A DNA stretch of 6,184 bases, from the NCBI GenBank assembly GCA_964429355.1, contig CAYSCH010000492.1, positions 1-6,184 of the forward strand, written 5' to 3'. The translations under genes were made by a program, and so were the position numbers. Below, in pieces: positions 1-6,025 of the stretch. Numbering within the stretch: position 1 is the stretch's first letter; each line of letters starts with the position of its first letter. This DNA is from JAAYAY01 sp964429355. GTDB taxonomy: Bacteria; Planctomycetota; Planctomycetia; Pirellulales; Thermoguttaceae. The notes beneath the pieces are model-generated. The model was given only the letters and a program-made list of their open reading frames with translations. It did not search any database and was not told the origin of the DNA.

Positions 1-116
1 TTGCTCCCCGCTCCCCGCTCTCTGTCCTCTGACCGACCCCACCGAATAGAATGGACGCCGATCCAGGCTCCTTCCACTCGAGTCGAACCGGCTCAACTCC
101 GTCCAGAGACATTTCC
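1..116. other. Upstream noncoding region with a short CT-rich tandem repeat
   Basis: No gene is supported here. Positions 4-20 hold two copies of ctccccg followed by ctc, a pyrimidine-rich tandem that may continue beyond the window edge. A TAGAAT at 47-52 resembles a -10 box, but no -35 partner lies at normal spacing. GAGA at 106-109 is a weak Shine-Dalgarno-like match 7 bases before the ATG at 117. An in-frame ATG at 51 would extend the hydrolase by 22 residues, but those residues are polar and would bury the signal peptide, so it is not used. Confidence 0.5.
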
Positions 117-3080
117 ATGAATTATCAGACTGCCTTCACAGCCATCGCGATCGCACTGGCTGCCGCCACCCTCGGTCTGGCCGCAGAGCCGGCCCCGTCC
201 GTCGGCCTCTACGTCGCCCCGTCCAGCAACTGGCCGTCCCAAACCGTCGAGGCCCTGTCGGGCGCTTTGGCTGAATCGGTGAACCTCGTTCGCCTCGACG
301 CCGGGGCGATTCCCGCCGAACTCGACCCGAGCCAGTACTCCCTGATCGTCGTCGCCGATGCCCGGCGAGTTCCGGCAGAACTGCCCGCAGCCCTGGCCGT
401 CTACGTTCACAAGGGCGGCCATCTGGCCCTTCTCGGTGGGCCCTTTTTCGACGAGCCCCTCTGCTCCTATGGCGACCAGCTTCTCGATCGCCGCCAACTC
501 GCCGAGGCCGTCGCTCGCGACGTGAGCCCCACCGTGCTCTTCGATTTCGACGCGCCCGAGCTTGCTCCGTGGCAGCACAATTCCGATCGTCCTTCCGCCG
601 AGTCGGTCGCCGAACGAACCGAAGCCGGTGCCGCCGGCATGGCCGGAGCGCTCAAACTCCGCGCCTCCGCCGAAGCCGGCTGGGATACCTTCCAGTCCCC
701 GCCCCTCGATTCGTCGCCCGACCCCGCGGCCCTCCTCGTTTGCTTCTGGGCCAAGGGCGACGGGCCAAAGAGCCAGGTGGTGATCGAGTGCCGCGAGCGC
801 GATGGCTCCCGTTGGATGGCCACCCTGCGGCTTTCCGACCAATGGCAGCAGTATGTGCTTCCCGTTGAAGCTTTTCACTATTGGCACGATTCGCCCGTCC
901 AGGGCCGCGGCGGGCCCGCCGACCGCCTCCATCCGGAAAACGCGGCAACCATTACCCTCGGGCTTGCCCAGTCCCATGCGGCCTATGCCGGCATCGAAGG
1001 CCATCGTACGATCTGGATCGACCAGGTCGGCTTCGCCCCTCCGCCGCAACTCCTCCAGCGCCCGGCCGATCTCCTTCCCCACGACGCTGCCATGCCGGTG
1101 ATCGAAACGGCCTCGCCTCGCTATAAGCTCTTCCCGGTGACCAACGCAAAACACCTCCGGGTCAACCCGGACCAGCAGATCGCCCCACCCATCGAGTTGC
1201 CGACCCCGTCGGTAGTCTACGCCCCAACGGCCCGTCCGGATGGCACCGGCCTGGACCGCGGCCGGCCCTGCCGCTTTGTGTCGTTGATCCAGAGTCTCGA
1301 CGAGCACGACTCGCCTCAGGCTTCCCCCGCCTCGCTCCTCATTCCCGCCGAGTCGACCAGCGGTTTGGTCCTCAGTATCCCCATCGCCGATGCCGGTTTC
1401 TTCGGCCACGCGGCCGTCGCGGAGTGGATCGGCACCCTGGCCCGGCGGATGCTCGACGGGCTGTTTCTCCTCGAAGGAGGTGCAAAATACTACGCCTCTT
1501 TCGGCAATGAAAAAATTCCCCTCGGGGCTGTCGTCATCAACCGCGGCCCCCGCCCGGCAACCGTCCAGGTGGAACTCGCGGTGACAGACCCTGCTGGTCG
1601 TGCCGCCTGCAGCAAGAACTTCTCCGTCAGCCTGGCTCCCGGCCGGCAGCAACGCGTGGCCGAGCCTTGGCCGGTCCCGCAAGGCAAACACGACCGATTC
1701 CAGGTATCGGTCCGTTTGCTCCACGAAAATCGCCCCATCGACCAGATCCGGCACACGCTGCGAGTCTGGCAGCCCAAGCCCGCGCCCCAGTTCCTCACGG
1801 CAAGGGACGGCGATTTCTACCTGGCCGGCAAGCCCTGGTTCGCTCATGGTGTCAACTACATGCCTTCTTCCGGCACGGCCTGCGAAGATCAGGCAACGTT
1901 CGAATTCTGGATGGACGCAAGCGCGTATGGCCAGGAAATCATCGGCCGCGATCTGACCCGTCTCAAAGCCATCGGCCTCAACGCGGTCAGCGCCTTCGTC
2001 TATCACCGCTCCCACGCCGATCGCAACCTCCTCGACTTCCTCATGCAGTGCGAAGATCTCGGACTGAAAGTCAACCTGTCGCTCCGCCCCGGCACCCCCA
2101 TGGATTTCCACTGGGAAGAGATCCGCGAGATTATTGCCGCCAACCGACTGGCCGAAAACGATACGATCATGGCCTACGATCTCGCCTGGGAACCCATGTG
2201 GGGCGACCGCCCGCAACGCAAACCGTTCGATGTCGCCTGGCGGGCATGGATCGACCGCCAGTATGGCGATCCGGCAAAGGCCGAAACGGCCTGGCAGTTC
2301 GCCGCGCCTCGCGAAGACGGACAGGTTGCCGGCCCCGCCGACGCCCAGTTTGTCCAGGACGGTCCCTGGCGTAAGATGGTGCTCGACTATCGCAAGTTCC
2401 AGAACGAACTGCTCCATTCCGCCTATCACCGAGCCAGGGACCTGGTGCGCTCCGTCGACCAAAACCACCTCGTCAGCTTCCGCATGACCATCGCCGGCGA
2501 TCCCACAGCCAGCCCGGCCCGCATGGCCTACGATCCGGCGGGACTGGCCGGGGCCGTCGACATCATGGAGCCCGAAGGTTACGGCCGGATCGGCGACTGG
2601 AACCAGGTTCGTCCCGGCTGGTTCACCGTCGCTTATTGCCGTGCCGTGGCCCCCGAACTGCCGGTCCTCTGGGCCGAGTTCGGCTACAGCGTCTGGGACC
2701 CTGTCTCCGGCGGTCCCGGACCGGACCGGCTCGAATTTGCCGGTCGTTTCTACGAGGATTTCCTTCGCATGGCCTTCGAGAGCGGCTCCAACGGCACCTT
2801 CTGCTGGTACTCCTGCGGCGGATATCGCGTCAACGAAAAGTCCGACTACGGAATCCTCGGCCCCGACGGTGCCTGGCGGCCCCAAAGCCATGCCCTGCAG
2901 CGCTGGGCCGGCCCGATGACCCAGCCCCGTCCGCGGAATCCCGTCCAGCGGTGGATTCCTATCCAGTTGGGACACCATGTGGACGGCGTCGCCGGAATCT
3001 ACCGCCAGGTGGGCGAGCCATTCTGGAAGGCGATCGACGAAAAGCAGACACCTGCCCTCCGCGTCGAGCCCGCCCAGTGA
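117..3080 (+). CDS. Exported multidomain glycoside hydrolase, clan GH-A TIM barrel
   Basis: A 987-residue exported protein, likely a retaining glycosidase acting on a polysaccharide or glycoside outside the cytoplasm; the substrate cannot be read from sequence. The start at 117 is chosen because a signal peptide begins there (hydrophobic residues about 6-22, likely cleavage near LAA-EP). Residues about 28-135 look like a class I amidotransferase-like alpha/beta fold (YSLIVVAD, then HKGGHLALLGGPFF). Residues about 138-306 look like a carbohydrate-binding beta-sandwich ending IWIDQVGF. Residues about 330-458 may complete the first fold. About 466-552 is an Ig-like strand-rich module. The barrel starts about 556 (FYLAGKPWFAHGVNYMP). 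The predicted acid/base is Glu692 in DLAWEPMWG and the predicted nucleophile Glu854 in LWAEFG, followed by a CWYSCGGYRVNEKSDYGIL segment. The usual Asn before the acid/base is Trp691. The hydrolase call is firm at fold level; GH family and domain limits are inferred. Confidence 0.8.
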   Translation: MNYQTAFTAIAIALAAATLGLAAEPAPSVGLYVAPSSNWPSQTVEALSGALAESVNLVRLDAGAIPAELDPSQYSLIVVADARRVPAELPAALAVYVHKGGHLALLGGPFFDEPLCSYGDQLLDRRQLAEAVARDVSPTVLFDFDAPELAPWQHNSDRPSAESVAERTEAGAAGMAGALKLRASAEAGWDTFQSPPLDSSPDPAALLVCFWAKGDGPKSQVVIECRERDGSRWMATLRLSDQWQQYVLPVEAFHYWHDSPVQGRGGPADRLHPENAATITLGLAQSHAAYAGIEGHRTIWIDQVGFAPPPQLLQRPADLLPHDAAMPVIETASPRYKLFPVTNAKHLRVNPDQQIAPPIELPTPSVVYAPTARPDGTGLDRGRPCRFVSLIQSLDEHDSPQASPASLLIPAESTSGLVLSIPIADAGFFGHAAVAEWIGTLARRMLDGLFLLEGGAKYYASFGNEKIPLGAVVINRGPRPATVQVELAVTDPAGRAACSKNFSVSLAPGRQQRVAEPWPVPQGKHDRFQVSVRLLHENRPIDQIRHTLRVWQPKPAPQFLTARDGDFYLAGKPWFAHGVNYMPSSGTACEDQATFEFWMDASAYGQEIIGRDLTRLKAIGLNAVSAFVYHRSHADRNLLDFLMQCEDLGLKVNLSLRPGTPMDFHWEEIREIIAANRLAENDTIMAYDLAWEPMWGDRPQRKPFDVAWRAWIDRQYGDPAKAETAWQFAAPREDGQVAGPADAQFVQDGPWRKMVLDYRKFQNELLHSAYHRARDLVRSVDQNHLVSFRMTIAGDPTASPARMAYDPAGLAGAVDIMEPEGYGRIGDWNQVRPGWFTVAYCRAVAPELPVLWAEFGYSVWDPVSGGPGPDRLEFAGRFYEDFLRMAFESGSNGTFCWYSCGGYRVNEKSDYGILGPDGAWRPQSHALQRWAGPMTQPRPRNPVQRWIPIQLGHHVDGVAGIYRQVGEPFWKAIDEKQTPALRVEPAQ

Positions 3081-3091
3081 GTCCCATTCTC

Positions 3092-3138
3092 ATCCTTCTC
3101 GGCCGGCAAGTCGCTCGACAATGCCGGACGAGAAGGAT
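3092..3138 (+). terminator. Strong hairpin after the hydrolase gene, probable terminator
   Basis: Left arm 3092-3108 (atccttctcggccggca) and right arm 3122-3138 (tgccggacgagaaggat) pair at 16 of 17 positions, with one G-A mismatch (3102 with 3128). The 13-base loop contains gtcg and cgac, which could stack a few more pairs. It begins 11 bases after the hydrolase stop. There is no T-run on either side, so it is not a textbook intrinsic terminator; a U-less terminator, or an mRNA 3'-end stabiliser, is inferred from position and stem strength. Confidence 0.6.
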
Positions 3139-3142
3139 AAGC

Positions 3143-3148
3143 TATAAC
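3143..3148 (+). promoter_or_regulatory. Possible -10 box for the HEAT-repeat gene
   Basis: TATAAC differs by one base from the sigma-70 -10 consensus. It lies in a short AT-richer patch just after the terminator-like hairpin and about 55 bases before the gene start, where a promoter would be expected. The only -35-like hexamer nearby, TCGACA at 3115-3120, is 22 bases away, which is too far, so this is a weak suggestion. Confidence 0.2.
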
Positions 3149-3192
3149 CGCGACGTTCGTAAATCCATCTTCTCCAGCCGTCGAGCAGGCAC

Positions 3193-3198
3193 GAGGTG
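3193..3198 (+). promoter_or_regulatory. Ribosome binding site that decides the HEAT gene start
   Basis: GAGGTG is the clearest Shine-Dalgarno match in the window. Two adjacent ATG codons follow, at 3200 and 3203. The GAGG core is 3 bases from the first and 6 bases from the second, so the second ATG has the better spacing. The choice changes the protein by only one Met. Confidence 0.6.
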
Positions 3199-3202
3199 CA
3201 TG

Positions 3203-4765
3203 ATGACCAGAGCTGTGGTTTGTCTTCTTGCGATTCTGCTGACACTACTCCCGGCCGCCATGGCGCCGGCTCAGCTCCAGGCTCCCAAGGATCTCTACTT
3301 TGCCCCCATTCCAGCGGAAGTCAAGACGCTGGTTGAGCAGCTCTACGTGGCTCCGAAGCCGGAAATTCAGGCAGAGGCCGCCGGCAAGCTGGCCGCGATG
3401 GGCGAGGGCGCTGCACCTGCCACCAAGTACCTTGTCGATATTCTCAACGAGACGATCGACCCAACCGTTCGCCAGGCCGTGGTCGCCACCCTGATCAAAC
3501 TCGGCAAACCGGTCCTTGAACCGGTTCGGGCTGCCCTCAAGGCCCAGCGCGAAGAGACCAGACTCAATGCCATCGAGATCCTTGAGACTCTCGTCGACAA
3601 GGAGGCGGCCGGTCCGCTGACCGATGCCACGCTCCACGACTCGGCCCAAGCCGTTCGCGACAGGGCGCTGGGCGCCCTGGCTCGGCTCGCCATGGCCGAT
3701 CCCGCGGTCGGTCAGAAACTCATGACCACGGTTGAGGATGATAAGGAAAAGCCCGAGATCCGCAGTCGCGCCATGAAGGCCCTGGGACGGATGTCCGGCG
3801 CGGGCCTGTCCCTGGATTCCCTCGTCGCCATGCTTGAAAACGCCGAAGCCGATATCCGGCTTCGATGCGCCGCAGCGGCCGCCCTTGGCCAGACACGCGA
3901 CGTGGCGGCCCTTGCACCACTGGTCAAGGCCCTCGCCGACAAGAAGGCACCCATCAGGCTCTGGGCTGCCGTGGCACTGAACGGCAATTCGAGTTCCGAG
4001 GCCATCACCGGACTGACCAAAGCNNNNNNNNNNAAAGCCCTCACCGACGAAGACGACCGCGTTCGGGTCCGAGCAGCCGATGCCCTGGCGGCCGTGCAGG
4101 ATCCCAAGGTTCTCGATCCGCTGGCAAAGGCCACCAGCGACGCCAATGTCGAGGTTCGAACCTGGGCTGTCATCGGACTGGGAAACTACTCCGACAAGAA
4201 AGCTCTCGACGCCCTGAGCGCAGCCGTTCGCGATAGTGATCTCCAGGTCCGCGTTGCTGCCGCCGATTCGCTGGGGCGTACCGGCTCTCCTGAAGCAACC
4301 CCCCACCTGATCAGCCGAGTGAACGATTTCGCCGAAGAGGCCCAGGTGCGGGCCGCCGCCGCTCGAGCTCTGGGCGGGCTTCGCGATTCGCGGGCCGTGC
4401 CGACCCTGCTTGGCTTGCTCACCGATAACGACCCCAAGATCCGCCAGTGGGTCGCCTCTGCCCTCGGCCGGATCGGAGACCCCAGGGCCGTCGAACCGCT
4501 GATCGCCGCATTGGCCGACAAAGACCCCGCCGTCCGTGGATGGGCGGCCATCGCCCTGGGCCGCTTCCGCGACGCCCGCATCGTCGAACCCCTGCTCAAG
4601 GCAGCCAAGGACCCGGAGGCCCAGGTACGGGCCCACACGGTGCTCGCCCTCCGAGCTGCCGTGAACAATCCACGCGTCAAAGCCGCCCTCCAGGAAGCCG
4701 CCGCCGATCCCGATCCCAGTGTCCAGGAAAACGCCAAACAGGTCCTTGCCGCCGCCCCGAAGTAG
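3203..4765 (+). CDS. Exported HEAT-repeat protein (PBS-lyase-like HEAT repeats), interrupted by an assembly gap
   Basis: 520 codons as written, including the N run. It opens with a signal peptide (MTRAVVCLLAILLTLLPAAM, likely cleavage in the Ala-rich stretch near residues 20-27). The rest is an alpha-solenoid: degenerate helical pairs from about residue 35 to 200, then about nine clear HEAT repeats to the C-terminus. The repeat core reads D-x-x-x-VR-x-W-A-x-x-A-L-G followed by D-x-R-x-V-x-P-L. The core Arg recurs at residues 221, 252, 288, 319, 350, 383, 414, 445 and 476. Steps are 31 except one of 33 and one of 36, the latter spanning the gap. HEAT arrays of this type usually bind proteins; no catalytic domain is visible, so it is probably a scaffold in the periplasm or at the cell surface. 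No partner can be named. An ATG at 3200 is an alternative start. Confidence 0.85.
   Translation: MTRAVVCLLAILLTLLPAAMAPAQLQAPKDLYFAPIPAEVKTLVEQLYVAPKPEIQAEAAGKLAAMGEGAAPATKYLVDILNETIDPTVRQAVVATLIKLGKPVLEPVRAALKAQREETRLNAIEILETLVDKEAAGPLTDATLHDSAQAVRDRALGALARLAMADPAVGQKLMTTVEDDKEKPEIRSRAMKALGRMSGAGLSLDSLVAMLENAEADIRLRCAAAAALGQTRDVAALAPLVKALADKKAPIRLWAAVALNGNSSSEAITGLTKXXXXKALTDEDDRVRVRAADALAAVQDPKVLDPLAKATSDANVEVRTWAVIGLGNYSDKKALDALSAAVRDSDLQVRVAAADSLGRTGSPEATPHLISRVNDFAEEAQVRAAAARALGGLRDSRAVPTLLGLLTDNDPKIRQWVASALGRIGDPRAVEPLIAALADKDPAVRGWAAIALGRFRDARIVEPLLKAAKDPEAQVRAHTVLALRAAVNNPRVKAALQEAAADPDPSVQENAKQVLAAAPK
3806..4750 (+). repeat. Protein-level HEAT repeat array, 31-residue period
   Basis: This is the regular part of the solenoid, residues about 202-516 of the HEAT protein. 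Copies share VR, a Trp or Ala, A-x-x-A-L-G and x-V-x-P-L positions. Four copies carry Trp at the same place (RLWAAVAL, RTWAVIGL, RQWVASAL, RGWAAIAL). The copies have diverged at the DNA level, so this is an old repeat and not a recent tandem duplication. Confidence 0.8.
4024..4033. other. Assembly gap (10 N) inside the HEAT-repeat gene
   Basis: Ten undetermined bases. The five bases before it (4019-4023) and the five after it (4034-4038) are both aaagc. Removing 15 bases, the N run plus one aaagc, keeps the reading frame and turns the odd 36-residue spacing here into the normal 31. The joined sequence would read GLTKALTDEDD, matching its neighbour PLVKALADKK. So probably no bases are missing; the other consistent option is that one or more whole 93-base repeat units are missing. 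Confidence 0.95.
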
Positions 4766-4838
4766 CCTTCGCACTCCAGACTGGGCCTCGACTCCAACCG
4801 CTTCCGAGCAGTCCACGGGGCTGTCGAACCCGCCGTTT

Positions 4839-4856
4839 GCGGACCGGACGGTCCGC
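4839..4856 (+). terminator. Perfect inverted repeat, possible HEAT gene terminator
   Basis: gcggaccg and cggtccgc are perfect reverse complements separated by GA, which can fold as a 7-pair stem with a 4-base loop. It lies 73 bases after the HEAT stop. No T-run follows directly; the nearest is tttt inside atacttttctgg, about 30 bases on. It could also be an operator-like dyad. Confidence 0.35.
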
Positions 4857-4994
4857 CTGGACTCCTCGGAGAAAGCCCTTCGATCATACTTTTCTGGCAC
4901 AGCCTGACCCGTGCCTTCATCAATCCCCACCCCTCGACCAGACTACTCTCAATGGCGCATGGCATCGCGGCCGAAACTGGCCTAGGCTTGCGCA

Positions 4995-5019
4995 GGCACC
5001 TGGGTCAGAATAGGGTGCC
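4995..5019. repeat. Inverted repeat GGCACC ... GGTGCC
   Basis: Six-base arms at 4995-5000 and 5014-5019 are separated by 13 bases. A T-G wobble could extend the stem by one pair. It sits just after the palindrome gcctaggc (4980-4987) and just before the strong hairpin at 5030-5059. Role unknown; short enough to be chance in this base composition. Confidence 0.3.
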
Positions 5020-5029
5020 ATCGCACATC

Positions 5030-5059
5030 GGCGATCCCCCGGGCGAGGCGGGGGTCGCC
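5030..5059 (+). repeat. GC-rich hairpin 29 bases before the rhomboid start
   Basis: The left arm 5030-5041 (ggcgatcccccg) pairs with the right arm 5049-5059 (cgggggtcgcc) through 11 Watson-Crick pairs with a single bulged T at 5035 and a 7-base loop. Ten of the 11 pairs are G-C. No T-run follows. It may end transcripts arriving from upstream, or it may be a structure in the rhomboid mRNA leader if the promoter lies further upstream. Confidence 0.5.
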
Positions 5060-5088
5060 CAAAACCGGCACACAACCAATAATTTCGC

Positions 5089-5994
5089 ATGGGCATCTAC
5101 GATCGAGACTACTATCGCGACGAACCCGGCGGATTTCACATCCGCAAACCTGGAACGATTATTGGCTGGATCATCGCCATCAATGTGATCGTCTTTCTGG
5201 CCAGTGCCCTCCTCAGCGACAAGGTCCCCGTCTTACGCAACGACGTTCCCGTCATCGATACTCGCCAGCCGCTCAACGAGCTCCTCGGTCTTCGGGCCGG
5301 CGATTTGCTGAGACCCTGGTTCTGGTGGCACTTTCTGACGTATGGTTTCTGCCATGCTTCGTTCGGCCATATTTTCGGCAATTTGATCGGCCTGTTCTTT
5401 CTCGGCCCGCCGATTGAGCAGCGATACGGCCAGCGTGAATTCCTCCGACTCTACCTGGCGATGATCGTCGTAGCAGGAATCGGATGGGCGGCCGCCGAAT
5501 CGCTGGTGGGCGCCGGGGCGGCCTCCGTCGTGGGAGCGTCAGGGGCGGTGACCGGGGTCATCATTCTCTTTGCCCTGAACTATCCCCGGCAGACCGTCCT
5601 GCTGATGATGATCTTGCCCATCCCGGCCTGGGTCCTGGGCGTGATTGTGGTGCTGGGCGACCTGTGGGGATCCGCTTCACAGCCTGGCCAGGTCGCCTTC
5701 CAGGCCCACCTGACCGGAATGGCTCTGGCATTCCTCTACTGGCAGGGGAACTGGAATTTCACTCGCCTGACCGACAAACTCTCGCCCGGCAAATTGTTCC
5801 ACCGCCGTCCGAAACTGCGAGTGCACATCCCCGACGACGAGGTCCCCGACGAGAAAGAGGCGGCCCGCGCCGCCGAGATGGATCGGATCCTCGAAAAGCT
5901 GCATCGCGAGGGCGAGGAAAAACTCACCCGCAAGGAACGCCGCACGCTCCAGAATGAAAGCCGGCGGTTGCGCGAGAAACGAGGCAGCTCCTGA
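5089..5994 (+). CDS. Rhomboid family intramembrane serine protease
   Basis: A 301-residue polytopic membrane protease that cleaves transmembrane segments of substrates inside the lipid bilayer. Membrane segments are seen at about 22-42, 92-108, 117-138, 149-164, 168-190 and 204-218, the six-helix bacterial rhomboid core. The catalytic dyad is Ser151 in the GASG motif and His207 in QAHLTG; His94 and Asn98 in HIFGN match the His and Asn of the GlpG oxyanion region. All key residues are present, so it should be active. The cytosolic tail 224-301 is charged and helical, with a segment MDRILEKLHREGEEKLTRKE that resembles the C-terminal element of many rhomboids (I think DUF6576). The start is the first ATG in frame and gives the MGIYDRDYYRDE opening typical of planctomycete rhomboids. 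There is no Shine-Dalgarno sequence before it. Substrates are unknown. The gene faces a convergent gene 31 bases downstream. Confidence 0.95.
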   Translation: MGIYDRDYYRDEPGGFHIRKPGTIIGWIIAINVIVFLASALLSDKVPVLRNDVPVIDTRQPLNELLGLRAGDLLRPWFWWHFLTYGFCHASFGHIFGNLIGLFFLGPPIEQRYGQREFLRLYLAMIVVAGIGWAAAESLVGAGAASVVGASGAVTGVIILFALNYPRQTVLLMMILPIPAWVLGVIVVLGDLWGSASQPGQVAFQAHLTGMALAFLYWQGNWNFTRLTDKLSPGKLFHRRPKLRVHIPDDEVPDEKEAARAAEMDRILEKLHREGEEKLTRKERRTLQNESRRLREKRGSS

Positions 5995-6003
5995 GCCTCG
6001 CCG

Positions 6004-6025
6004 CTGTGGCGGCCATGGGCCGCAG
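6004..6025. terminator. Small hairpin between convergent genes
   Basis: ctgtggc (6004-6010) pairs with gccgcag (6019-6025) through seven pairs including one G-U, with an 8-base loop. An alternative is cggcc/ggccg around ATG (6010-6022). It fills the 31-base gap between the rhomboid stop and the stop of the opposite-strand gene, the right place for a two-way terminator, but it has no T-run and the stem is short. Confidence 0.35.

Larger units (their letters stand above)
4766..5088. other. Intergenic spacer between HEAT and rhomboid genes
   Basis: 323 bases without a supported gene. Short open frames on both strands lack a start with a ribosome binding site and are not conserved-looking. The spacer contains an 8-base perfect inverted repeat near the HEAT stop (4839-4856), an 8-base palindrome gcctaggc (4980-4987), a GGCACC/GGTGCC inverted repeat (4995-5019) and a long GC-rich hairpin (5030-5059). 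No tRNA-like fold or transposase remnant could be recognised. Confidence 0.6.

Noticed and set aside
1..120. An open frame from the window edge to a TGA at 118-120, overlapping the hydrolase ATG as ATGA, and containing RVEPAQ, which also ends the hydrolase protein
   Set aside because: The overlap and the shared hexapeptide are suggestive of a coupled upstream paralogue, but only about half of its codons end in G or C against about 80% in the real genes, the product is Pro/Ser/Arg-rich, and similarity does not extend beyond about 11 residues. Upstream sequence would settle it.
93..2978. A 961-codon open frame on the - strand opposite the hydrolase
   Set aside because: It mirrors the + strand gene: strong G/C third-position bias removes stop codons from the opposite frame. 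Its product is low-complexity Gly/Ala/Arg/Glu-rich with no domain, while the + strand frame has a signal peptide and catalytic motifs.
2636..3202. In-frame upstream extension of the HEAT protein overlapping the end of the hydrolase
   Set aside because: The extension is Arg/Pro/Ser-rich out-of-frame translation of the hydrolase; the signal peptide and GAGGTG site place the real start at 3200 or 3203.
3806..4750. Possible CRISPR or DNA tandem array because of regular spacing
   Set aside because: The 93-base period is a protein repeat with diverged codons; there are no identical direct repeats with spacers.
3245..4930. A 561-codon open frame on the - strand opposite the HEAT gene
   Set aside because: Same antisense effect; it has no domain character and runs across the N gap, while the + strand shows regular HEAT repeats.
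4952..5188. A 78-codon + strand frame overlapping the start of the rhomboid
   Set aside because: It covers the hairpins of the spacer, has no ribosome binding site, and overlaps the rhomboid N-terminus in another frame.
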